A DNA stretch of 61,584 nt from Frankia sp. AiPa1 (GCF_023243075.1 NZ_JALKFZ020000160.1:1-61584), one strand, 5' to 3'. Shown: positions 43,659-53,302, numbered from the stretch's first letter. Notes: a model not told the origin generated them from the letters alone. Translations and numbers: made by a program.

Positions 43659-44156
43659 ATGGACCCGACCGAGCCCAGCGAGCTGGTGCTGCTGATCGTC
43701 AAGATTGGCTTTCTTGCCCTGTTGTGGGGATTCGTCCTGGTGGCGGTGCGCGCCGTTCGACTGGACATGTTCGGCCCGACCAAGCGCCAGCAGCGCCGCG
43801 AGCCACCCCCGATGGTGCGCCCCGCAGCCCCACGAAACGCCCCGCAACCAGCACACAGGCCACGCACACCTAGCAAACTGGTGGTAACGAAGGGGCCCTT
43901 GGTAGGCACAACGATTCCACTAGGATCGGCACCTGTCACCATCGGACGGGCACAGGACTCGACTCTGCTCCTCGAGGATGACTTCGCGTCAGGCCGGCAT
44001 GCGAGACTCGTGCCCCACGACGGACAGTGGTTCGTCGAGGACCTGGGCTCGACCAATGGCACATTCCTCAACCGTACGAAGGTGACCAGTCCCATGCCGG
44101 TACCTCTCGGCGCGCCGGTCAGGATCGGGAAGACCGTCCTGGAGCTCCACCGGTGA
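43659..44156 (+). CDS. fhaB: FhaB/FipA-type membrane-anchored FHA protein
   Basis: A 165-residue protein. An N-terminal membrane helix (LVLLIVKIGFLALLWGFVLVAVRAV) is followed by a linker and a C-terminal FHA domain: VTIGRAQDSTLLL, SGRHARLVPHDGQWFVEDLGSTNGTFLN. It is the substrate and phospho-threonine reader partner of PknA/PknB at septum and poles in mycobacteria (family knowledge). The start is 6 nt after the fhaA stop and its stop overlaps pstP by 4 bp, so it is translationally coupled. Confidence 0.94.
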   Translation: MDPTEPSELVLLIVKIGFLALLWGFVLVAVRAVRLDMFGPTKRQQRREPPPMVRPAAPRNAPQPAHRPRTPSKLVVTKGPLVGTTIPLGSAPVTIGRAQDSTLLLEDDFASGRHARLVPHDGQWFVEDLGSTNGTFLNRTKVTSPMPVPLGAPVRIGKTVLELHR

Positions 44157-45571
44157 GCCTCAGGCTGCACTTCGCCGTCCGCTCCGATGTCGGGCACGTA
44201 CGGGAAGGAAACGAAGACTCCGCGTTCGCCGGGCAACGCCTGTTGGCGGTGGCCGACGGGATGGGCGGTCATGCCGCGGGCGAGGTCGCGAGCTCCACGG
44301 TGATCTCGCGCCTGGCCGACCTCGACGACGGGGTGCACAGCGACGATCTCGTCACCGAGCTGAACGACGCGGTGCGGGACGCGAACCGCCAGCTACGCGA
44401 GATGTCGCTGGAGAACAGCGCGCTCGACGGGATGGGCACGACGGTGACGGCGGTGCTCTCCGCCGGGGACATGCTCGGCGTCCTGCACGTCGGCGACTCC
44501 CGTGCCTACCTGCTGCGCGACGGCATCCTCAGCCAGGTCACCCATGACCACACGCTGGTGCAGGACCTCGTCGACCAGGGTCGGATCACACCGGAGCAGG
44601 CCAACACGCATCCTCAGCGCTCCCTGCTGATGCGTGCGTTGGACGGCCGGGAGGTCGAACCGGACCTGTCGGTGCGCCAGGCCGTCGCCGGCGACCGGTA
44701 TCTGCTGTGCACCGACGGTCTGTCCGGGGTGGTCAGCGAGGAGACGATCCTCGAGACGCTGCTGCTGCCGACCCCGCAGGACGCCGTGGACCAGCTCGTC
44801 GACCTCGCGCTCAAGGGCGGAGGGCCGGACAACATCACCGTTGTCGTCGCCGACGTCGAGGAGGACCACGGCGAGGAACTGGCCCATCCGCTGGTGGCGG
44901 GTGCGGCGGCGGAAAAGCGGGTCGTGCCGGGTGCGCTCTCGGCGCGCAGCGGGCCTGACCCGCGCCACGGCGACGCCGAGTCGGCCGCGGCGAAGGCCGC
45001 CCGCATCGGCCGCTCAGGCTTCCACCGCCGGGACCGGCAGCAGTCGCCCGGCAGCCGTTCCGACGGTGACGACGACGCCGACGGGGAGGGTGATCCGGAA
45101 CCGCAGGGCCGCCGGTCCGGCCGGCGGGTGCTGTTCGTCTCCACCGTGGTGTTCGTGATCGTCGTGGCCGGCGCCGCGGCGGGCTGGACCTATATGCGCA
45201 GCCAGTACTACGTCGGTGTGGACGACGACAAGGTCGCCCTGTTCCAGGGGGTGAAGGGGAGCTTCGCCGGTATTCACCTGTCCACCGTGGTGACCCACAA
45301 ACAGCCGCTGACCGAGGTCGGCCAGCAGGACCTGGACGATGTGCACAAGGGCATCCCGGCGAAGAACCGGACCGATGGCGAGCGCATCATCGCCGACCTG
45401 GCGAAGCCCACCCCGAAACCGTCCGCGACCGTGGTGCGGCCGACGCCCACGCCGAGCCCGGGGCTCAAGTCAGCGGTGATGCCCACCAGTCTGCCGCCCG
45501 AGGCCTGCCGGTCTATCCCCCTTCCCGTCGGATGTCCGACGTCCGCGACGCCCTCACCTCCGGTTCCGTGA
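44153..45571 (+). CDS. pstP: PstP Ser/Thr protein phosphatase (PP2C family)
   Basis: The sole PP2C-type partner of the kinases in this cluster. A 472-residue protein with cytosolic phosphatase domain 1-240: REGNEDSAF, LAVADGMGGHAAGE, LHVGDSRAYLLRDG, YLLCTDGLSG and GGGPDNITVVVADV supply the metal-binding aspartates. A linker leads to a membrane helix (VLFVSTVVFVIVVAGAAAGWTYM) and an about 130-residue external domain (YYVGVDDDKVALFQGVKGSF-type). GTG at 44153 overlaps the fhaB stop. Nine 15-bp repeats separate it from rodA. Confidence 0.95.
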   Translation: MSLRLHFAVRSDVGHVREGNEDSAFAGQRLLAVADGMGGHAAGEVASSTVISRLADLDDGVHSDDLVTELNDAVRDANRQLREMSLENSALDGMGTTVTAVLSAGDMLGVLHVGDSRAYLLRDGILSQVTHDHTLVQDLVDQGRITPEQANTHPQRSLLMRALDGREVEPDLSVRQAVAGDRYLLCTDGLSGVVSEETILETLLLPTPQDAVDQLVDLALKGGGPDNITVVVADVEEDHGEELAHPLVAGAAAEKRVVPGALSARSGPDPRHGDAESAAAKAARIGRSGFHRRDRQQSPGSRSDGDDDADGEGDPEPQGRRSGRRVLFVSTVVFVIVVAGAAAGWTYMRSQYYVGVDDDKVALFQGVKGSFAGIHLSTVVTHKQPLTEVGQQDLDDVHKGIPAKNRTDGERIIADLAKPTPKPSATVVRPTPTPSPGLKSAVMPTSLPPEACRSIPLPVGCPTSATPSPPVP

Positions 45572-45699
45572 TCTCCGGCTCTGCGGCCCCCGCCTCCGTG
45601 GCCCGCGGCCCTGTGCCTCCCGGTTCCGTGGCCCCCGACTCCGTGCCTCCCGACTCCGTGGCCCCTGACCCAGGGAGCTCCGCCTCCGTGATCACGGAC
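45565..45699. repeat. 15-bp tandem array between pstP and rodA (9 units)
   Basis: Nine contiguous in-register degenerate units of TCCGTGGCCCCCGAC run from the last two pstP codons to 5 nt before the rodA ATG. The best-conserved units are 5-7. Read on the opposite strand it would encode pentapeptides, but no gene there is supported. Confidence 0.85.
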
Positions 45700-45704
45700 C
45701 AGCG

Positions 45705-47201
45705 ATGAGCCGCCCGCCGCTCCCCCTGCCCCCGATGCGCAGGCCGCGTCCGGCGGACCTCACCGCCACCTTCGCCGGCCTGCCCCTGCCGCAGGGCAAC
45801 GACCTCCCGCCCTACCGCCGCCGCGAGCTCACTCTGCTGATCTACGCGGGCGTGCTGGCCACGTGCGCGCTGGCAGCGCTGACGCTGGCCGACGTCGGCC
45901 AGCTCTCCCTCGGGATCCTGACGATCGGGCTGGGCTTCTTCTGCCTGTGGGCGATCGCGCATCTCGCCGTCCGGCGGTTCGCGCCGGCCGCGGACCCCGT
46001 GCTGCTGCCGGTCGTCGTCGCCCTCAACGGCCTCGGCCTGGTTATGATCTACCGGCTGGACCTGGCCAAGAGCGAGGCGGCCAAACAGGCCGGGAAACAC
46101 ATTCCGCCGAGCGCCGCGCAGGTGCAGCTGGTCTGGACCCTGCTGGCGATGATCGTCTTCGTGCTGGTGCTGGCCCTGGTGCGCGACCATCGCAAACTGG
46201 CGAAATACGCGTACACGGCGGGCCTGGCCGGCATCGTCGGGCTGATGTTGCCGATCGTGCCCGGCATCGGGACCAGCATCAACGGTGCCCGGCTGTGGCT
46301 GCGGGTCGGGCCGTTCTCGTTCCAGCCGAGCGAGGTCTCGAAGATCCTTATCCTGATCTTCTTCTCCGCCTACCTGGTGAACAAGCGCGACGTCCTCACC
46401 TACGGCTCGCCGACCATCCTCGGGCTGAAGATCCCGCACGCCCGTACCCTCGGTCCGCTGCTGGTGGCGTGGCTGGCCAGCCTCGGCATTCTGGTCGTGC
46501 AGAACGACCTCGGATCGTCCCTGCTGTTCTTCGGCATGTTCCTGGTGGTGCTCTACGTCGCCACCGAACGGGTGTCGTGGATCCTGATCGGCGTCGGCCT
46601 GTTCATGGGCGGCGCGGCGCTCGCCTACCCGCTGTTCGGCCATGTCCAGGTCCGGGTCGACGGCTGGCTGCACGCCTTCGACGGCAACAACCCGTCGAGC
46701 ACCTCCTACCAGCTCGTCCAGGGGCTGTACGGCTTCGCCGCGGGTGGGATCAGCGGCACCGGGCTCGGTCAGGGCCATCCGCAGAAGGTGCCGTTCGCCA
46801 ACACCGACTTCGTCATGGCCAGCCTCGGCGAGGAACTGGGCCTCACCGGAGTGATGGCGATCCTGACGATGTACGCGCTGCTGGTGCTGCGCGGCATGCG
46901 CGCGGCCCTCGGCGCGAAGGACGCGTTCGGCAAGCTGCTGGCCACCGGTCTGTCGTTCACCCTCGGGCTGCAGGTGTTCGTCCAGGTCGGCGGGGTGATG
47001 CGACTCATCCCCCTGACCGGTCTGACCTTGCCGTTCGTCTCCTATGGCGGGTCCTCCATCGTCGCCAACGCGGCGATCATCGCGCTTCTGCTGCGGGTCA
47101 GCGACGGTGCGCGCCGCGCCCCCGAGCCGCCGTCGGACGCGCCCCTGTTCGACCCGAGCGCGGTGTCAGAGAGTCCCACCCAGGTGGTGAGGACGACATG
47201 A
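45705..47201 (+). CDS. rodA: RodA/FtsW-family (SEDS) peptidoglycan glycosyltransferase
   Basis: A 498-residue polytopic membrane enzyme that polymerises lipid II during growth. About ten to twelve helices are present; conserved blocks are INGARLWLRVGPFSFQPSEVSKI (SEDS loop), LGLGQGHPQKVPFANTDFVMASLGEELGLTG and the C-terminal PLTGLTLPFVSYGGSSIVAN. It works with the class-B PBP encoded next, PbpA, and is regulated in mycobacteria by PknB signalling. The C-terminal tail is disordered. Its stop overlaps pbpA by 4 bp (ATGA). Confidence 0.96.
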   Translation: MSRPPLPLPPMRRPRPADLTATFAGLPLPQGNDLPPYRRRELTLLIYAGVLATCALAALTLADVGQLSLGILTIGLGFFCLWAIAHLAVRRFAPAADPVLLPVVVALNGLGLVMIYRLDLAKSEAAKQAGKHIPPSAAQVQLVWTLLAMIVFVLVLALVRDHRKLAKYAYTAGLAGIVGLMLPIVPGIGTSINGARLWLRVGPFSFQPSEVSKILILIFFSAYLVNKRDVLTYGSPTILGLKIPHARTLGPLLVAWLASLGILVVQNDLGSSLLFFGMFLVVLYVATERVSWILIGVGLFMGGAALAYPLFGHVQVRVDGWLHAFDGNNPSSTSYQLVQGLYGFAAGGISGTGLGQGHPQKVPFANTDFVMASLGEELGLTGVMAILTMYALLVLRGMRAALGAKDAFGKLLATGLSFTLGLQVFVQVGGVMRLIPLTGLTLPFVSYGGSSIVANAAIIALLLRVSDGARRAPEPPSDAPLFDPSAVSESPTQVVRTT

Positions 47202-48643
47202 ACCGCCCGGCGCGCAGGGTCGCCGTCGTCTGCATGGTGCTGTTCGCCGCGCTGCTGGTGAACGCCAACTGGCTGCAGGTCGGCGAGGCCCACAACCTCA
47301 AGACCCAGCCGACCAACGGCCGTCAGATCACCGAACGCCTGGAGCGGGAACGCGGCGCGATCGTCGCCGGCGACGTGGAGGTCGCCCGCTCGGTTCCCTC
47401 CGACGACCAGTACAAGTACCTGCGGCAGTATCCGAGCGGCTCGCTGTACTCGGACGTCACCGGCTACTACACGCTGTTCACGGCCGCCGGCCTGGAACGC
47501 TCCCAGAACGAGTTCCTCTCCGGTGACGACGACCGGCTACTCGCCAGCCGGGTGACCGGCCTGTTCACCAATCAGACGCGCCGCGGCGGCACGGTCGTCA
47601 CCTCCCTGGTGCCGGCGGTGCAGCAGGCCGCCGCCGAGGCCCTGGGCGACCGCAGGGGTGCCGTCATCGCCCTCGACCCGAAGACCGGCGCGGTGCTGGC
47701 CATGGTCACCAGCCCGACCTACGACGCGAATCCGCTGGCCAGCCATACCGAGCAGACCGCGACCGACGCGTACACCGTGCTGTCGGGGGACAAGTCGCAG
47801 CCGCTGCTCAACCGGGCCACCCAGCAGACGTATCCGCCGGGATCGACGTTCAAGCTCATCACCGCCGCCGCGGCACTCGCCCGAGGCCGCACACCGCAGA
47901 CTCGGATCGCCGCCCCGAACGAGCTGAAGCTGCCGCTGAGCACCGTCACGCTGCCGAACTTCGACGGCGAGACGTGCGGCGACGGGCAGACCGACACCCT
48001 CATCCACGCCCTGACGATCTCCTGCAACACCGCGTTCGGCCAGCTCGGGATCGACCTGGGCGACGATGCGCTGCGTCAGCAGGCCGAGGCGTTCGGCTTC
48101 AATACGACGTTCCCCGACTTCCCACTGGCACAGGCACGTAGCGTCTTCCCCAGCGGCCTGGACGGAGCGCAGACCGCACAGTCAGCGATCGGCCAGTACA
48201 ACGTGCGGGTCACGCCCCTACAGATGGCGGAGGTGGTCGCCGCGATCGCCAACGGCGGCACCGAGATGAAGCCCTATCTGGTATCCGAACTGCGCGGCCC
48301 GGACAAGCGGACGATCAGCAAGACCAGCCCCAAGGAACTCGGCAAACCGATCAACGGCGACGTCGCGGGCGAGCTGACGACGATGATGGAGAGCGTGGTG
48401 AGCTCCGGGACCGGCACCAAGGCGCAGATCGACGGGGTCACCGTCGCCGGCAAGACCGGTACCGCGGAGCACGGCGACGATGTGCCGCCGCACGCCTGGT
48501 TCGTCGGGTTCGCGCCAGCGGATAGCCCCAGGGTCGCGGTGGCCGTCATCGTCGAGGACGGCGGAGGTGAGGTTGGCACCGGCGGTGCCATCGCCGCCCC
48601 CGTCGCGAAACAGGTCATGCAGGCCGCATTGGACAGATCATGA
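47198..48643 (+). CDS. pbpA: Class B penicillin-binding protein (transpeptidase)
   Basis: A 481-residue periplasmic-facing D,D-transpeptidase that crosslinks the septal/polar wall with RodA. Short N-terminal membrane anchor (RVAVVCMVLFAALLVNANWLQ), a dimerisation domain, then active-site motifs: YPPGSTFKLITAAAAL (Ser-x-x-Lys), SCNTAFGQL (Ser-x-Asn) and VAGKTGTAEHGDD (Lys-Thr-Gly). This order and length fit mycobacterial PbpA/Rv0016c. It is translationally coupled at both ends by 4-bp overlaps. Confidence 0.96.
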   Translation: MNRPARRVAVVCMVLFAALLVNANWLQVGEAHNLKTQPTNGRQITERLERERGAIVAGDVEVARSVPSDDQYKYLRQYPSGSLYSDVTGYYTLFTAAGLERSQNEFLSGDDDRLLASRVTGLFTNQTRRGGTVVTSLVPAVQQAAAEALGDRRGAVIALDPKTGAVLAMVTSPTYDANPLASHTEQTATDAYTVLSGDKSQPLLNRATQQTYPPGSTFKLITAAAALARGRTPQTRIAAPNELKLPLSTVTLPNFDGETCGDGQTDTLIHALTISCNTAFGQLGIDLGDDALRQQAEAFGFNTTFPDFPLAQARSVFPSGLDGAQTAQSAIGQYNVRVTPLQMAEVVAAIANGGTEMKPYLVSELRGPDKRTISKTSPKELGKPINGDVAGELTTMMESVVSSGTGTKAQIDGVTVAGKTGTAEHGDDVPPHAWFVGFAPADSPRVAVAVIVEDGGGEVGTGGAIAAPVAKQVMQAALDRS

Positions 48644-50448
48644 ACAACTCCCCCGGTAACCCCGCCACGCCGTCCCAGCCGTTCGCCGGCGCCGCCTCAC
48701 CGAACACCGTTCTGGACAACCGCTACCGCCTGGATGGGCGGATCGCCGCCGGAGGCATGGGCGAGGTATGGCGGGGGCTCGACCAGACCCTCGGCCGGCC
48801 CGTCGCCGTCAAGCTGCTGCGGCCGGAGTACGCCAGCGACGAGTCGTTCCTGGTCCGCTTCCGCGGCGAGGCGCGGCACGCCGCGCAGCTGTCACACCCG
48901 GGCGTCGCGTCCGTCTACGACTACGGCGAGGTCGCGACCGCCGACGACTACCCCACCGCCTACCTGGTGATGGAGCTGGTCGAGGGGGAGCCGCTGTCGG
49001 CGGTGCTGCACCGGGAGAAACGCCTGTCGCCGGAACGGATGCTCGACATCCTCGGCCAGGCCGCCGACGCGCTGCAGGCCGCGCACGCCCTCGGCGTGGT
49101 CCACCGGGACGTCAAGCCCGGCAACCTGCTGCTGCGCCCGGACGGCGCGGTGAAGGTCACCGACTTCGGCATCGCCCGCGCGGTCGACGCCGCCCCGCTG
49201 ACCGCGACCGGCATCATGATGGGCACGGCCTACTACGTCTCGCCGGAGCAGGCCTCCGGGCGGCCGGTGACGCCGGCCAGTGACGTCTACTCGCTGGGCG
49301 TCGTCGCCTACGAGTGCCTCGCCGGGCGCCGCCCGTTCGACGACCGCAACCCCATCGTCGTCGTCATGGCCCACCAGCAGGACACCCCCGCCCCTCTGCC
49401 CTCGGACATCCCGTACCAGGTACGGGCGCTGGTCGACTCGGCCATGGCCAAGGACCCGGGGCGCCGGCCGAGTTCCGCCGGGGCGTTCGCGCGCTCCGCG
49501 GCGGGCATCCGGCGCAACCTGTGGCCGCCGGAGGGTGGCCGCTGGGCGAGCGGCTCCGGCGCGTCGGACCTGACCGCTCGTCACCCAGGCCCCAATGCCG
49601 GTCTGCCGCCGTCCGGAGCTGGGCGCGCACACCGGCAGACCTCGCGCGGCCGCTCGCCATCCTGGCTCACGCAGGAGCCGAACTCGTCCGCCACCCGCGG
49701 CGGGCCAGGCGGATCCGGCCCTGGCAGGGCCGGCAGCGCCGGTGAAACCGCCGGACCCGCGGGGCCCGGCGGCCCGGCGGGAGGCGCGGGGCAGGCGGGC
49801 CGGGGCAGCGGGCCGGGTCGGGGCAGCGGGCCGGGTCGGGGCGGCGCGGTGCCGGACCGCACCCAGGCCGCGCTGGACCGCACCCAGTTTCAGCCCGGTG
49901 CCGATCTACCCGAGACGGCCATGCACAACCCGCCGCTACGCGGACCGGACACCGGGTATGGCGCGAACTCCGGATACGGCGCCCCGACGCGACGCGGCGC
50001 CGGCGATCCCACCGGATACCGCTCGTCGGCCGGCTATGGGCCGGGCGCCGGTTACGGGCCGGGCGCGGGCGCTCCCGGCTACGGCGACTCCGGATACAGC
50101 GATGCCCACGATCCCGGCACCGTCTACCAGCCGGGTCCGGCCGGGTGGCCGCGCTCGGCGGGTGAGCGAGAGCCTGACGAGACCTGGTCCGGTGGCCGCG
50201 CCGGTCGGCGGCGGGGCGCCAGTGCCGGCGCCCGGTGGGCACTGCCCCTGCCGGTCCTGATCATCCTGCTCGTGCTGGCGGTTGCGATCAGCGCGTTCGT
50301 GGCCAACCAGCTGTTCTCCACCAGCGGTTCCGAGTCGAACTCCGCCACCACCCCACCAGGGGTGGTGTCAATGTCGCCGGTCGGTGATGAAATCGTCAGC
50401 GGAACGACCGGGTCGGCGGGAGTGGCGACGGCAGGGGAGTTTTCGTGA
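48640..50448 (+). CDS. pknA: PknA-type transmembrane Ser/Thr kinase
   Basis: A 602-residue Hanks kinase. The kinase domain (about 28-290) has GRIAAGGMGEVWRG, VAVKLLRPEY, GVVHRDVKPGNLLL, VTDFGIARA and GTAYYVSPEQ. A long Gly/Pro/Tyr-rich juxtamembrane region follows with repeats GSGPGRGSGPGRG, then a membrane helix PLPVLIILLVLAVAISAFVANQLF and a short, external tail without PASTA domains, as for PknA. It is expected to phosphorylate FhaB, cell-division and wall proteins. The start overlaps the pbpA stop; the stop overlaps the pknB GTG. Confidence 0.95.
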   Translation: MNNSPGNPATPSQPFAGAASPNTVLDNRYRLDGRIAAGGMGEVWRGLDQTLGRPVAVKLLRPEYASDESFLVRFRGEARHAAQLSHPGVASVYDYGEVATADDYPTAYLVMELVEGEPLSAVLHREKRLSPERMLDILGQAADALQAAHALGVVHRDVKPGNLLLRPDGAVKVTDFGIARAVDAAPLTATGIMMGTAYYVSPEQASGRPVTPASDVYSLGVVAYECLAGRRPFDDRNPIVVVMAHQQDTPAPLPSDIPYQVRALVDSAMAKDPGRRPSSAGAFARSAAGIRRNLWPPEGGRWASGSGASDLTARHPGPNAGLPPSGAGRAHRQTSRGRSPSWLTQEPNSSATRGGPGGSGPGRAGSAGETAGPAGPGGPAGGAGQAGRGSGPGRGSGPGRGGAVPDRTQAALDRTQFQPGADLPETAMHNPPLRGPDTGYGANSGYGAPTRRGAGDPTGYRSSAGYGPGAGYGPGAGAPGYGDSGYSDAHDPGTVYQPGPAGWPRSAGEREPDETWSGGRAGRRRGASAGARWALPLPVLIILLVLAVAISAFVANQLFSTSGSESNSATTPPGVVSMSPVGDEIVSGTTGSAGVATAGEFS

Positions 50449-52574
50449 CCGACGCAACTCAGACCTACACGCCCGACGCGGCGCCGCAGCTCATCGGCGG
50501 CCGTTACGAGCTGGGCGCGGGCATCGGCTACGGTGGGATGGCGGAGGTCTACCGCGGCCGCGACATCCGGCTCGGCCGAGAGGTCGCGATCAAGACGCTG
50601 CGCTCCGACCTGGCCCGGGACCCGACGTTCCTCGCCCGGTTCCGGCGTGAGGCGCAGTCGTCCGCGGCGCTGAACCATCCGGCGATCGTCTCGGTGTACG
50701 ACACCGGTGAGGACGACATCAACGGGACGCACATCCCGTACATCGTGATGGAGTTCATCGAGGGCCGTACCCTGCGGGACGCGCTACAGGCCGAGGGGCG
50801 GTTCACCGAACGGCGCGCCATGGAGATCACCTCTGACGTCTGCGCCGCACTGGACTACAGCCACCGGATGGGCATCATCCACCGGGACATCAAGCCCGCG
50901 AACGTGATGGTCAGCCCGGATGGCGCGGTCAAGGTGATGGACTTCGGCATCGCCCGGGCCACCACGGCCACCTCGTCCACGATGACCGCGACCTCGGCCG
51001 TCATCGGCACCGCCCAGTACCTCTCCCCCGAGCAGGCCCGGGGCGCCCGCGTCGACGCCCGCAGCGACGTCTACACCACCGGTGTGCTGCTGTACGAGCT
51101 GCTCACCGGCGGCCCGCCGTTCCGCGGGGACAACCCGGTCGCAGTCGCCTACCAGCATGTCCGGGAGGACCCGGACCCGCCGTCGGCGCACGACCGGGAC
51201 ATCTCGCCCGAGGCGGACGCGATCGTCCTCAAGGCGATGGAGAAGGACGCTGACGACCGCTATCTCACCGCCGGTGAGATGCGCGACGATCTGGAGCGGG
51301 CCCTGGCGGGGCGCCGGGTGCAGGCCATGATGGGAGATGGTGGCGTCAGCGGTGCCGCCACCACCCTCGGCCCCGCGGCCACCGCCAGCGGCACGGCGCT
51401 GCTCGGCCGCGGCGACCGCGCCGGCTACCCCACGCGCGACCGCTACCCCGACGACCGTTACGGCGACGACCGTTACGGCGACGACGCGACGTCCTATGCC
51501 CCCGCCGGCTCGTACCAGGCAGAGCCACCGTACGACGACGGTCGCTTCGGTACCGGCCCGTTCGACCGGTACGACCTCACCGGCGCGATGGACCGGCGCG
51601 CCGTGCCCGGCAGCCCGCAGCGGTCCCAGGCCTGGAAGTACATCCTCGCCGGGCTCGGCGTCGTCGTCGTGTTCGTCGCCGTGGTGCTGCTGGCGACCAC
51701 CCTGTTCACCAACAACGACAACCACTCGTCCGCCAAGCAGATCCCCGTTCCGAAGGACCTCGTCGGCCAGACCGAGCAGATTGCCAGGGCCCGGCTGCAG
51801 AGCGCCGGCTTCGGCGGCCACGTGAAGATCGTCTCGGTGGACGACCCGGACCATGCCGGTCAGGTCACCAGGACCGATCCGGCCGGGGGCAGCAACGTCG
51901 CCGTCAATGGGACGATCACCCTGTCCATCGGCAAGGCCGCGGGCGACGTCACCATCCCCGCGGACATCGTCGGCAAGACGCAGGCCGAGGCCGAATCCGA
52001 GCTACGCGGCCTCGGCCTGACGCCAAACTCGACGCAGTTCTTCAACGCCACCTCGCACAAGATCGGCACGGTCGACAGCACCGACCCGACGGCCGGCGGA
52101 GCGGTCAAACCCGGCGCGACGGTGACCCTCTATGTGGTCAGCTCCACCGTCAACGTGCCGGACGTGACCAACCGCTCCTTCGACAGCGCGGTCGCCACCC
52201 TCGGCCAGTACGGGCTCAAGGCGACCAGGCAGGACGTGGCGAACAACAACGTCGCCCCGGGCACCGTCGTGGACCAGCAGCCCTCCGGGGGTGCCCTCCC
52301 CCGCGGGTCGACCGTCAGCCTCTCGGTCGCCGCCCAGGTCCAGACCACGGCACCGCCGAGCGCCACCCCCACCACACCCGCCGACCAGCAGCCGAGCCAG
52401 CCGCCCGAGGGCGGACAGAGCCCCAGTCCCAGTGCCAGCCAGACGCCGTCCCCGAGCCCCACGACCGGTGCGATCGGGCTGGGGGGCAATGGTGCCGGCC
52501 GCGGCAACGGCGGTGCTGGTGGCGGCACTGGCAGCGGCGGCGGCACCGGCGCTGGCGGCGGGACCGGGAACTGA
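50445..52574 (+). CDS. pknB: PknB-type kinase with three PASTA domains
   Basis: A 709-residue transmembrane kinase sensing muropeptides or lipid II. Kinase domain 17-280: GAGIGYGGMAEVYRG, VAIKTLRSDL, GIIHRDIKPANVMV, VMDFGIAR, then STMTATSAVIGTAQYLSPEQ (activation-loop threonines). The membrane helix is at about 400-425 (KYILAGLGVVVVFVAVVLLAT). Three external PASTA repeats follow (about 433-500, 505-565 and 568-635), fewer than the four of mycobacterial PknB. The end is a Pro/Ser then Gly/Asn-rich low-complexity tail. GTG start by 4-bp overlap. Confidence 0.96.
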   Translation: MTDATQTYTPDAAPQLIGGRYELGAGIGYGGMAEVYRGRDIRLGREVAIKTLRSDLARDPTFLARFRREAQSSAALNHPAIVSVYDTGEDDINGTHIPYIVMEFIEGRTLRDALQAEGRFTERRAMEITSDVCAALDYSHRMGIIHRDIKPANVMVSPDGAVKVMDFGIARATTATSSTMTATSAVIGTAQYLSPEQARGARVDARSDVYTTGVLLYELLTGGPPFRGDNPVAVAYQHVREDPDPPSAHDRDISPEADAIVLKAMEKDADDRYLTAGEMRDDLERALAGRRVQAMMGDGGVSGAATTLGPAATASGTALLGRGDRAGYPTRDRYPDDRYGDDRYGDDATSYAPAGSYQAEPPYDDGRFGTGPFDRYDLTGAMDRRAVPGSPQRSQAWKYILAGLGVVVVFVAVVLLATTLFTNNDNHSSAKQIPVPKDLVGQTEQIARARLQSAGFGGHVKIVSVDDPDHAGQVTRTDPAGGSNVAVNGTITLSIGKAAGDVTIPADIVGKTQAEAESELRGLGLTPNSTQFFNATSHKIGTVDSTDPTAGGAVKPGATVTLYVVSSTVNVPDVTNRSFDSAVATLGQYGLKATRQDVANNNVAPGTVVDQQPSGGALPRGSTVSLSVAAQVQTTAPPSATPTTPADQQPSQPPEGGQSPSPSASQTPSPSPTTGAIGLGGNGAGRGNGGAGGGTGSGGGTGAGGGTGN

Positions 52575-52594
52575 GACGGGCAGGGAGTCACCAG

Positions 52595-53272
52595 ATGCGG
52601 ATCCTGGTCGTCGACAACTACGACTCGTTCGTGTTCAACCTGGTCCAGTACCTCGGCCAGCTGGAGACGGACTGCGTCGTGCGACGCAACGACGAGCTCA
52701 CGCCGGCCGAGCTCGCCGAGCTGGTCGCGAACGCCCGGCTGGACGGGCAGCCGGTCGACGGCGTGCTGCTGTCCCCCGGCCCCGGCACGCCCGAGGCCGC
52801 CGGGGTGAGCATCCCCGTCGTGCGGGCCTGCGCCGAGCGGCGGCTGCCCCTGCTCGGCGTCTGCCTCGGGCACCAGGCGATCGGGGTCGCGTTCGGCGCG
52901 ACCGTCGACCGTGCGCCCGAGCTGCTGCACGGCAAGACCTCGCTGGTGCACCATGATCGTGCCGGCGTGCTCGCCGACCTGCCCTCGCCGTTCGTCGCGA
53001 CCCGCTACCACTCGCTCGCCGTCGAGGAGCGCACCCTGCCCCCCGAGATCGAGGTGACGGCGCGGACCGAGAGCGGCGTGGTGATGGCGCTTCGGCACAG
53101 CACGCTGCCGCTGGAGGGCGTCCAGTTCCATCCGGAATCGGTGCTGACCCAGGGCGGCCATCTGATTCTCGCCCGCTGGCTGGACCAGTGCGGCGACGGC
53201 GGTGCCGCCCGCCGCCTCGCCCCCGAGCTCTCCGCCGAGGTCGAGACCCTGCGGGCCGCCGCCTTCACCTGA
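52595..53272 (+). CDS. trpG: Glutamine amidotransferase subunit of anthranilate/aminodeoxychorismate synthase
   Basis: A 225-residue class-I amidotransferase that delivers ammonia to chorismate for anthranilate or p-aminobenzoate. The oxyanion and catalytic sequences are LLSPGPGTPEAAG, LGVCLGHQAIG (catalytic Cys) and LEGVQFHPESVLTQ (His/Glu). Whether it serves tryptophan, folate or both is not decidable; the folate operon in this window makes a PabA role attractive. It starts 20 nt after pknB in the same direction; in M. tuberculosis the equivalent gene faces pknB. Confidence 0.94.
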   Translation: MRILVVDNYDSFVFNLVQYLGQLETDCVVRRNDELTPAELAELVANARLDGQPVDGVLLSPGPGTPEAAGVSIPVVRACAERRLPLLGVCLGHQAIGVAFGATVDRAPELLHGKTSLVHHDRAGVLADLPSPFVATRYHSLAVEERTLPPEIEVTARTESGVVMALRHSTLPLEGVQFHPESVLTQGGHLILARWLDQCGDGGAARRLAPELSAEVETLRAAAFT

Positions 53273-53302
53273 CCCGGGTCCAGCCGCGGACGCGGATCGG
53301 CG

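Noticed and set aside
45513..46778. Minus-strand frame with ATE(S/P)GG pentapeptides
   Set aside because: The array is a by-product of the 15-bp DNA repeat and rodA antisense; no start or family.
45863..48643. 926-codon plus-strand frame
   Set aside because: It is out of frame with rodA for most of its length, continues into pbpA only in part, and is Arg/Pro-rich without motifs. The true genes are rodA and pbpA.
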